Below, piece by piece: positions 54,483 through 64,000 of a DNA stretch of 64,000 bases. Source of the DNA: Meghimatium bilineatum. Its lineage: Eukaryota > Mollusca > Gastropoda > Stylommatophora > Philomycidae. Position 1 is the stretch's first letter; each line of letters starts with the position of its first letter. The notes under the pieces are model-generated. The model worked only from the letters and a program-made list of their open reading frames with translations, was not told the DNA's origin and did no database searches. The translations under genes were made by a program, and so were the position numbers. The DNA lies in assembly GCA_034231615.1 (NCBI GenBank), contig CM067306.1, positions 43,076,761 through 43,140,760 of the forward strand. Direction: 5' to 3'.

Positions 54483-55682
54483 GGTTGTCCTCTGTCACAA
54501 CACTCCGTCATCAGTTCTTCTTCTGGCTCTCTTCGAGAACATCTCAAAATAACCTGAAATGCAAGAAGAGAAAATATCGAGGGTAGACAGGGGGAAGAAT
54601 AAACCAATAATCAGAATTTTGTCTTTACTAAGAGTTACGCCCCCTCTCCTCAGAAACACAATTTATGTTTACATTATACTGCGATGGACTAGCTAACAAC
54701 AGGAATACATTAAGTATTAGGGAGTTGACATAATTCAGTGGTATTTAGTGGATATGGTCTCCGAAGATATATGTTAATCTCCATGTTATCCGTGTTAGTT
54801 GGTTGCTGATCCAGTGGTCTATGGGCTTATGATAAAAGCTGAATGAACATACTGAGTAGGTAACATTTATCTATTTATGAATCAATGATAGTTGTATAAG
54901 ATATACACACAAATTTGCTATCTAGTTTCGTAGGTGAGGGTGGTTGAATTACCAGAACCGCGACCTCCATTAGTTTTTTAAGGTTGTAAAGTTCTAATAT
55001 AACAAAATTCGATTAACGTCCACGCTTGAAAAGTCGCATATCTCACCACAAGAGGTACATTTCATTTTACCAACAGTGGGTAAGCTGATTGTATAATCAA
55101 TATGTGGGCTCGGTCATAGATTAGATATCTCCTCACACAACAACTCACTCGAAGTTGCTCGTGGTTTGAAATTTGATCATGCACATTTCACTGGTAATGC
55201 AATTGTATGCATTAGTTGCGTCGAAAAATTAAACAATAGCTACACAATTGTTCTATACCAGATATACTTCCATTATTCACTGGGCAACATATATCTGATT
55301 GCTTCCACTGTAAGATTTGTTCCCGGGGAACATATATCTCGCTGTTTCAAATCTGTGTTTGGATCTATATATATATAACATCACATATAATATCTGATAA
55401 ATGGTGTTTTAAAAGCAATCTTCATAATTACATTTTTATTGAATTGGCAGCTTGAAGGGATCTCTTTGTGTATGCTCAAATAATTGTTTGTTGTTTATGT
55501 AATCTTCATATTATCTCCCTGGCGGAGTGACTTGTCCCTTCGCTTTCTGTTCAAGACGTTGTGGAGTCGAAATTTGTTCGCGACGTTTTATTTATACAGT
55601 GAATGTATTTAGAGAACATTTGGGGTTATTGCTTGAAGCTACCATTTTCTTTGGTATGAGCTGTACTCTTGCCTGCCGCTTC

Positions 55683-55722
<40 letters not shown>

Positions 55723-56880
55723 GGAAAGAGAGAAAGATGTAGAGAGACGGATTAAATATGGGGTAACCTGAGTACAATGCTATTAATCCTTTTGCACTTG
55801 TGAGCCATTTTTAAGCCTTTTCCTTTTGAGAACCTTGATAATGGCCAATTATCCGCAACGTAGAAATCTTCCTTATTTACATCAATTCTATTTATTGCCA
55901 TGCAAAATTATTTATTATAATTTTTTTAACAGCAAAGAACACTATACGCAATTAGTAATGGAAGGCAGAGTGCTGGTTTCCTTGCACATATCACATTGTA
56001 TTTATGCTATTGTGGACCTTGCCTGTTAGTCGGATATTCTCAGTCATCTTGGTTACTAGAATCTCGGAAATAGCAGAGATATGGTTACACGAATTTCTGT
56101 GGGAGCGTACGAGAGACTATTGACGAAGGACCAGGCGCTGCCACAACTACGTCTTTGACAGCCATCGATACGCGCATGCATCTTTTTCTCACGAGCTCAT
56201 CATCGTCATGCTCGGTAATCCCAAGCTATGGCGGCATCAATTGAAAGCACAACTTATGACTGAGAAAGCGTTACCCTCTTTCCCAACCACCGCCAGATTC
56301 CTCTGTATGTGACATGCGATCACACCTCCCTCCATTTGATCTTTCAGTCCTTCTTACTGTGTACTCAACCAGTGCTGTCTTTGCTCGCGAGGTCTAGAAC
56401 TTGCTGTCAGTCAATACCGTTGTTGTGTCTCTATTTCTGCCACCAACTCTGCTATCTACTCGTCCTGTGACAAGCTGAGAGATTTATACCCGTTTCCGCG
56501 ACGTTCTGATTTCTTCTGCCTTCTTACAACAAAAATATCGCATCGAGATTTTTACGAATTAACTTACATTTTATTTCGAAATCTATAAATACAATTAAAA
56601 TAATTCGTGCCTGATAGATTATTGACAGTTCTCGCCTACCACGGCATACAACTTACCAATAAGATGATATCAATGTTTTCAAGTTCGTGATATATTGTGT
56701 TCCAACAGGAAACAACAAACTATTTATTAGTGCACACATAACGTGAAAAATGTTTTTAAATTAAAATCTGGGCTCAATCGCTCAATTATATTGTTCCCAA
56801 CAGCGTTGTCAATATTTTTCAACACATTCTCAGAAATACGATCGCACGGAATTACTTTTTAGCTAGTGCAAACACTGTGT
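54483..56880. other. Region with few recognised features
   Basis: Contains a family E start scrap at 54798-54835 (TTGGTTGCTGATCCAGTGGT), a GA microsatellite at 55687-55720, and otherwise nothing I recognise. A GC-richer stretch at 56050-56520 shows no open frame of note. Confidence 0.5.
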
Positions 56881-56899
56881 CGTTTGTTGGTATTCGAAA

Positions 56900-57760
56900 G
56901 ACTCGAATTGTTAAACTGTGAAAGAACAAGCAAAGGAGCACCTTGTGTTGTGACAGAACTAGCTGATCAACATTTTTGTTTGTGAAAGAACAGGTCGAGG
57001 TGCACGTTGTGTTGTGACAGAAATAGTTGATGAGCATTTTTATTTGTTAAAGAACTAGTTAAGGAGCATTTTTCTTTGTTAAAGAACTAGTCGAAGAGCA
57101 CTTTCCTTTGTGACAGAGCAAATCAAGGAGCACTTAACGTTGTGGAAGAACCTAGTTAAGGAGCACTTTCCTTTGTGACAGAACAAGTCGCGGAATATTT
57201 TGTGCTGTGACAGAATTATTTGAACTTGTTTATTTGTGAATGAACTAGTTAATGAGCAAATATTTTTGATAAAGAAATAGTTGAGTAGCACTTTACTTAG
57301 TTAAAAAACTATTTGTGACGCACTTTTCCTTGTAAAATAACTAGTGGAGGAGAATTTTTCACTGGGAAAAAACTACTTAAGTAGAGTTTTTCTTTTTGTA
57401 AAGAACTAGTTGACAACCATTTTCATTTGTGAAATAACTAGCTGAGGAGAACTTTGTGAAATAACTAGTTGAGGATAACTTTGTGAAAGAACTAGTTGAG
57501 GAGAACTTTGTGAAAGAACTAGTTGAGGAGAACTTTGTGAAATAACTATTTTAGGAGAACTTTTCTTTGTGAAATAACTAACTGAGGAGAACTTTTCTTT
57601 GTGAAATAACTAACCGAGGAGCACTTTATTTGTGAAATAACTAATTGATGAACACTTATCTTTGTGAAAAAACTAATTGAGGAGCACTTTTCTTTGTGAA
57701 GGAACTAATTGAGGAGCACTTTTCCTTGTGAAGGAATTAGTTGAGAAGCATTTGTATTTA
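56900..57760. repeat. Degenerate minisatellite, 24-33-bp unit, about 26 copies
   Basis: Unit TTGTGAAAGAACTAGTTGAG then GAGCACTTTTCTT, with shortened versions (GAACTTTGTGAAATAACTAG) near 57440-57540. Divergence between copies is high at the left end and lower in the middle. Confidence 0.92.
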
Positions 57761-58784
57761 CTGTTTGTGATGAATGGTGATAATACACACTGGGCAGTTG
57801 GATTAAACGTTTATTAAGAAATCGTGGGAAAAATTTCGTCCTGCAAGATTTGCAACCACACCCGTGAAGGTGAGTAATTAGTGGATGCATGTGCGCGAGG
57901 AATACATTAGCCATATGTCGATAAAATATAATTCACTATGTATAACAATATATATATATATATTGATATCCTCGTAACTCTATGTCTTTCATAACTTTTA
58001 CTATGTCTTTACGTAATTTTGCATTGTTATAGCTTAGCTCAAATAGAGAGCACTGGCGTTTGCCAAAAATCTTAACAGTTCTCATGTGGTCCGACAAAGA
58101 TGACCATTGATATGATTGGTTAACCCTTTACCTCTGACCGCCGCACAAAGGTCAAACAAATGTAAACAAATAATAGTGGCTCTAAATTGTAGGAATCAAT
58201 ATTGTTGCATTTCATGTGACGTTTACTCTATTTTTACAGGTTCACTATTCTTCCTCCTTGCCTTTGCTAATATCGGGCATATATCTGTCTATGAGCGAAT
58301 CGCAGAATATTGTTTACATTTGTCTTTCTATTATGTTCATAAATTGAAATTCAACACTCGTTGAATTCTCGCAAGAATCGATTGTTGTAATGAGAATACT
58401 GCAACGTTTATATATAAATGTTTAATTTTTCGTTCAATTTCGACTGTTTATAATTTAGCTAAGTTGATAGCAACGTGAGTCATTTATGTGTTATCTTTTG
58501 TTTTCTGAGTTCAATCAAAATAACTGTGCATTTTTTTCCTATTTAATTTGTAGAAAACAGATGAGAATCGTTGGCGCATTAAAAAATAATTCTCGTCAAT
58601 TTTTGTTTGCTTTTGTGTAGTTTGTTATTTTAAACATATTCTTTCAAATGATACAGATATACACAAAGGTGTATACTCTAATCATATAATACTATTCTAT
58701 GCTGTATTGTATAATATTCTTTTACCTAGGCGACTTCTGTGAATTCTGAAAAGTCGGAATATCAAATTATTTACAAATTATTAC
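57761..58784. other. AT-rich sequence, nothing recognised
   Basis: Includes a TA run at 57948-57964. No exon or element end seen. Confidence 0.5.
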
Positions 58785-60050
58785 TCTTTATTTTTTTTGG
58801 AGCCGTCTGTGTATATAACTATGTCTTCTGGTTTCGAGTGTATTTGGGCGATTTCGTGCACTGTATCATGAGCCCTGACTTCCGTCCATTTTCGACACGC
58901 TTTATCTAGTTGTATTATTACTTTAGTGAGTGATTTCTTCTCAGTGTCTACCTCCACCCATTCACTGCCCTTTCATATTTCTTCCAATTCACATACTCTT
59001 CGCAGTGTGTCTACAGCCTCTGCCATCCATGATCTGCCACGCTTGATTCGTTTTCCTGTTGACTCATCTAGACGATGTGTAATGGTTGGTGGTTGTATTA
59101 TGTCACTTTAAGGTACGACATAATTTGTGCTACTTGATGTCGCACTCTAATGCTGGGGAGAACAAGCAGAAATCTCATAGCAGAGATGGGTGTATCTATA
59201 GTACACCCCAGTACCACTCTCATTGCCTCATTTTGGACTTTTTCCAATCTATCGACTTGTGTCTGTGACAAAGTTAGTAGGCCGAAGCCATAATCTATGA
59301 CAGATAGCACCATCACTTGCAGAAGCAGAAAAAGTACCCACTGCTGCATGTCGAAGGCCGCCATAACCTTGATAACACTGATCCCTCTTTTAACCTTCTA
59401 AATCCTATTTGTGACGTACTTGTTGAATGAGAGACTTCTATCATAGATTATCCCAAGATATTTAAGGTCCTGTTCTCTTTCAATGAATGAGTCCATGCAA
59501 CTAACAGCTGGCAGTGTGTAATTGACCAGATTATTATTTAAGGAGTACCAGACGACCTTTGCTTTCGAGGGATTGATTATAGCGTTGTATTGTATGTTCT
59601 GATTCATATCGATAATTGATCTAGTCCACTCTGTACACTGTCAGCGATATCTGTTCTGTTCCTGCCCATGTTGTATAGTAGGATATCATCAGCGTATGTT
59701 AGAACTCTACAATTGCTGGAAGTTTGCAATTGAGCAATTCTCAATGTATACACATTAAACAGTACTGGGGACAGAGGAGATCCTTGTGGCAGGCCAGGTG
59801 CTATTGTTCTGATCTTAGACGCCCAGGATCCAAACCCCAGTGTTTTCTACAGATTAGCACATTTGCTATCCAGCGTATGATCCAGGGGTGGATATCTTGT
59901 TCCCTTAGCATGTAGATAAGATGGGTGTAACTAGCTCTATGCATCTTCCAGGTCTATCGCTGCAACTGCAGATTCTTCTTTGTTCTGAAAACCTTCATAA
60001 ACTTCATATGCAAGAACTGCTGCATGTGTGACTGTAATGTGATCGTGTAC
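58785..60050 (-). pseudogene. I-clade LINE, reverse transcriptase to RNase H start
   Basis: Minus-strand frames in order: HITVTHAAVLAYEVYEGFQN, KEESAVAAIDLEDA (first catalytic Asp), GLPQGSPLSPVLFNVYTLRI, CRVLTYADDILLYNMGRN (YADD active site), NPSKAKVVWYSLNNN, DLKYLGIIYDRSLSFNKYV, VIDYGFGLLTLSQTQVDRLE, KVQNEAMRVVLGCT, and finally DIVIYTDGSKK, the first RNase H motif. The rest of RNase H is missing (compare 2350-3016). A stop after DLEDA and several shifts make it inactive. A polymerase followed by RNase H is characteristic of the I group of LINEs. Confidence 0.9.
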
Positions 60051-61370
60051 AGTGTATACATGTTCATTCGTCGTGCTTTACGCAGTTCGTGATAAATGCA
60101 TTTTGTTTGAAACATCGATTTCTGTGTATATTATCTTTATTTTCAGAGATTGGACAGATGTCATTACCTTGTTTCCAATTCGTATTACATTTATTTTCTA
60201 TGGTTGTTATCTATTATCGATAAACACGTCGTAAGCAATTTCTAGCCTGTTCTCTATATGGAATAACTAAAACGCCTGCAGTTGAAATAAATAATAAATA
60301 TCCATTGTCCAAGATAATTGAAACTATTCAATCCATATTGAATTATTCCGAAAATAGTGATGTGTGTTTGCTGTTTTATATATTTATAGTTTGTTCTCTG
60401 TATTTCTTTTTTATGAAAGACACTATGATTGAAACGTGGATTTAGTCTTTTTTTATACCGTTATCTATATGTTTCGTGCCGGTTAGTCTGCTGGTCTGCT
60501 GTGGACGATAAGGCTTGTTACCTTGTGTTCTGCTTAAGTACCTCACTGGTTATATAGTTTTACTGCAGTCTCATGTATTATCATTCGACAATGGAAAAAA
60601 AAATAGAACAACGGCAACCAGTCGATTCTTTGCTGTTAACTGTCAGTAATTATCTTTGTCTTCCTTAGCTCCTTTAATCGTCGACTATTTCCTGTATAAT
60701 AGATTTTGGTAGGAATCATTTCAACTTGCATGACCAAACCATGCTATTTTTCGTTGTTTTACTAGTGAAAGTAGCGATTTTTCTGAACTTGTAGGGATCA
60801 CTTTTTATTTCTTACATACACATTAAGAACCGCTGTTGAAAACTTCTTGTTAACACGTATATGATCTGGTGATTTCCATCTGGCTTTGTGCAATCGCCTA
60901 TGTTGAAATACACATGAAATCATCAGCTAATTTAGTGCGCAATAATTGGTAATGTCTACATTCCTATTCTGAATAGTATTCATCTGTGCCTAGCCCATAT
61001 TTTCTCGTGAGCTCTTAAAAGTCACTATTACCGTCCCACATGTTCACACTGAGATAAAGCCACTATTATCTTCCCATATGAACACACAGAGTTATCCACG
61101 TAAAATTGATATATTTTTTCATATTTTATTATATTTTGTACTTTTATTTAATATATGTTGTTTTTGGAATCCATCATCATTACTTAGTGCTGGCGTTTGA
61201 TGTCGGTTATTCATAATCGGGTAATAAGTTGCGTTTTATATCATTCTTAGCCACATGATAATTACTCCAGTGGTTCCGTGGAGATGAGCTTTTGCGCGAT
61301 GATATGCATTTTTCATGTTTGTAAAGTTTCGTTTCATCTGTGATTTGAAGCGTATATGTATGATTTAATC
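60051..61370. other. AT-rich sequence, nothing recognised
   Basis: No exon, array or element end was seen in this 1.3 kb. Confidence 0.45.
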
Positions 61371-61880
61371 ATCATCCAAAAGTACCGTCTCCGCAACGAA
61401 GGTTGGCTCCAACATCCCCTGTCTCTTGTTTTGGTGGTGCACTCTGCTAGACTGTGACCTGTTCATCGTGTGACGTTACCCCCCCCCCCCCCCCCCCACT
61501 TGTATCTCTGTCTACCTCTTGCTCGTTTCATTTTGACTTTACCCTCAAGTAAGGTCTTCAATAAGGTTATATAGTCTTTTAATGTGTCCAAAATATTTTT
61601 TTTGCCTGATCTTTATTTTTCTTAGTAATTCTTTCTTCATATTAAATGTTTTTAGCACCTCTTAAGTGTTTTCTTCTCTTTCCATGATGTTCTCCTTATT
61701 CTCATATACACATCTCAAAGGCATCAATTATGTCTCCTAATTGTTTATTTAGTATCCATGTTTCCGAGTCATAAATTAATATGGAATAGATATAGCATTT
61801 TATAATTCGAATTTTTACCTTGTTTGTAATTTGTTTAGATGTTACTATTTTCCTGAAGTCATTGAAGGTAATTTTGGCCA
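61371..61880 (-). pseudogene. RTE-like LINE family F, C-terminal end
   Basis: AGTACCGTCTCCGCAACGAA, GGTTGGCTCCAACATCC, ACTCTGCTAGACTGTGACCT, CTACCTCTTGCTCG, ACCCTCAAGTAAGGTCTTCA, CATGATGTTCTCCTTATTCT all match 49505-49950. A run of about 18 C interrupts the frame at 61480-61497. Confidence 0.85.
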
Positions 61881-62814
61881 TTCCTATTCTCCTTTTAACT
61901 GTATAAATTACATGATATATTTATAACTTGAACCTTATCTTTGTGATATGAACCATATTTTGTAATTATAATCACATCCACGTGATTTGAGTCGATCGTA
62001 TATTTGTAATTTGAAGTGTTTCTAAAATAAGCTGCTAATTCCAAACACAGCTACGATATTATTCCTTCATCCTCAGCACATGCTATTTCGGAAGTATGTC
62101 GCTTTGATATTTCTCCAGGAGAAATAACCAACCCACTCCAACAACCAACGCAGCTGCCTATCGCCTTAATAGTTTCCGTTTATTGTCCTAACCATTTCCT
62201 AAATATGTGATGTAATATATAATGGTATTTAGTGTGAAACTTCCTTGTTGTATTGCTTATATCAGGGATTTTTAGAGCGGGTGATATGACACTAACATTT
62301 AAATGATCGAATGGCGAAATCCAACAAAACTAGAAAACACACAATCAATAAGGAGAGATACACACACACTTATACAGATTGAAACCAGTTGCTTATTCGT
62401 AAGTAAGGAAATAGATCATGTAAGCAATTATAGTGGAACAAATTGTGGATGTAACTGAAGCCTGGACCACTTCTATGTATTACAACTTGTCATAAAATCA
62501 GGAAGTACGTCATGTGACATTCGGTAACTGTTGTAAAATTATATGTTGTAGAACTATTTCAGATTTTTCTTTGGTTTTATTTAAATTTGTGTTTTAGATT
62601 TGTTCTAGATTTTATGGTGTTTACCGTATGCAATTATATTAAAGAAGAAATATGAAACATATATATAGGGCGGGGGGCGGAGTGTTCATGATAGTGGTTG
62701 CAATATGGGTGTGTGTTAGAACTGGGTGTTGTTATATTATGTAATCTATTTGAAATGGAAACTCTGATATATATATATATATCTATATATGAAAATGTTG
62801 CTAGACAAGTGCGG
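61881..62814. other. AT-rich sequence, nothing recognised
   Basis: Short TA run near 62768. No gene seen. Confidence 0.45.
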
Positions 62815-62893
62815 ATAAACTCGTTTACTTGTGTTGCAAGGCGATTCTGTGCCACCAGAACGACCTGGTTCAATTCCCGCCTGCCTCACAAAT
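62815..62893 (+). other. tRNA-like segment, possible SINE head
   Basis: CCTGGTTCAATTCCCGCC contains an intact B-box word (GGTTCAATTCC). Upstream text (GTGTTGCAAGGCGATTCTGT, GCCACCAGAACGA) could form part of a tRNA shape, but I could not fit a full cloverleaf, so a decayed tRNA or SINE head is likelier than a working tRNA. Confidence 0.4.
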
Positions 62894-62977
62894 TGTATAT
62901 ATACGAAAGAGAGTGATGTAAATAAAAAGTTGAAATAACAGCGATTATATCAACACGTTTATTATAACTATGTGTAG

Positions 62978-63505
62978 GTCGCTCAGTTTCGAGAACGCCT
63001 TGCTCTCAAACGCGTGGTGTGAGACTCGAACTTCACGATGTCTCTGAACGACGCCTCGGGTAGGAGGGCGAACGAGCCAGGGTCCACCTCTACTGGCGAG
63101 TTCTTCCTCATACGGAACCAGGCTCGCGGATGGGAAACGGTTCAGTACCCGATGGACACAGGCAGAGTACGTCCAATTGCACGAGATGGGTTCATGGACG
63201 GGGGAACACCTCGTGCCAGATAGACGCACTCGACAAGCGTCTTGGCGAAGAGGCACTACACACCAGCGTGCCCGGCGACAGATACACAGGCTGTCACGGA
63301 CTAGGGACTAAACCCGAAATAAAGGAATGACGAAAACAGATGTGCTGGACCTCGGACGTCCTGACCACAAGTGCCAACCGGAAATAATCACAGTTTTACT
63401 GTGGAACTTGCAGCACAACGTACTTCACGCTCCCTGGCGGAAATCACACGAAATATTCGTTGTGGTTATATGAAAGTGAACGCTGAAGAAGAAGAATAAC
63501 TATGA
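62978..63505 (+). repeat. Repeat family C, right-hand part
   Basis: CGAGAACGCCTTGCTCTCAA, ACGCGTGGTGTGAGACTCGA, TGGACACAGGCAGAGTACGT, GCGACAGATACACAGGCTGT match 47290-47770. It ends AAAGTGAACGCTGAAGAAGA AGAATAAC rather than in AAAC repeats. Confidence 0.85.
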
Positions 63506-63732
63506 GTGAATAGATAGTCAATGTGAAACAGGTATTTGTTTGTTTATAAATATGAACGTTGTAGCAATGTTACAAAACAATAATAGTGCATACATGCGGA
63601 ATAAACGTACTCAATTAAATTTCCTCACCAATCTTCACACTAAAATATATCGTTTATATCGCCGTTTGACTCTTTAGCACAATCCCAACATGAAGTGTCT
63701 TGCCGCCAAATTTTAGAAATCCAGATTGAAAC

Positions 63733-64000
63733 GAGTGGTTCTCAAAAGGGGCCATATGGCGCCCTAGTGGGACCACAGCTATTTTCAGGGGGAAAAATAA
63801 AATTCTGGGAGTACAGGTTCGTCTAGCGAGCAAAGGAAGGTGACACGTTTTATGTCATTTAGTGATATTTAAGAAATCATATACCATTTAATGATATTTA
63901 TAGTAAGAAATCATATACAATTTTTGTTTACTGAGAAGTGGAGGGGCTCTGATAAAAAGTTGTTCCAAAAGGGGTCATGGATAAAAAGAATTTGAGAGAC
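63733..64000. mobile_element. hAT-like element, cut by the window edge
   Basis: Begins near GAGTGGTTCTCAAAAGGGGC. The last bases before the edge (AAAGAATTTGAGAGAC) resemble the inverted terminal repeat TTTGAGAACCACTG of such elements. Confidence 0.5.

Noticed and set aside
62815-62893. Functional tRNA gene
   Set aside because: Only the B box is clear; arms could not be paired into a cloverleaf.

Overview
This window looks like intron-rich, repeat-dense animal nuclear DNA. Evidence: split coding exons with GT/AG borders, several clades of non-LTR retrotransposon, mariner, Tc1-like and hAT-like DNA transposons, tRNA-headed and other SINE-like repeats, and many minisatellites. The mix of I-clade LINEs carrying RNase H, RTE-like LINEs ending in ATG-rich repeats and long minisatellites suggests a lophotrochozoan, perhaps a mollusc. 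That placement is an inference and was not tested by any search. No bacterial features, rRNA or CRISPR array were seen.

Host coding sequence is sparse and lies on the minus strand between about 2.2 and 33.8 kb. I read nine exons by eye from open frames bounded by AG acceptors and GT donors. They fall into three phase-consistent groups. Exons at 33716-33829, 31559-31762 and 29340-29521 encode an unrecognised protein. Exons at 27804-27947, 21976-22099 and 15961-16141 read as the C-terminal half of a predicted nucleotidyltransferase of the RlaP type (DNA polymerase beta superfamily). Exons at 8474-8649, 5895-6029 and 2218-2311 read as the N-terminal and middle part of a second such domain, with the G-S and D-x-D motifs intact. 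Splice phases do not match at the two joins between groups, so either these are two or three genes in tandem or exons are missing.

The introns and flanks are filled with repeats. Main items are a 1283-bp mariner copy with perfect 31-bp terminal repeats and a transposase broken by a small deletion (14345-15627), an array of about 60 copies of a 39-bp unit (17047-19379), a 31-bp-unit array of 1.3 kb (20235-21565), LINE fragments of at least four families, and five or more SINE-like families. Two of those SINE-like families appear to share the 3' tail of the I-clade LINE at 2350-3016, which suggests a SINE/LINE partnership.

From about 34 kb to the right end I found no convincing host exon. The content is LINE fragments, a long composite repeat family present at about 9.2, 46.5 and 63 kb, minisatellites, hAT-like MITEs, a minus-strand I-clade LINE fragment (58785-60050), and AT-rich DNA in which I recognise nothing. 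Coordinates of repeats are by-eye estimates; exon, mariner and hAT boundaries were counted base by base.
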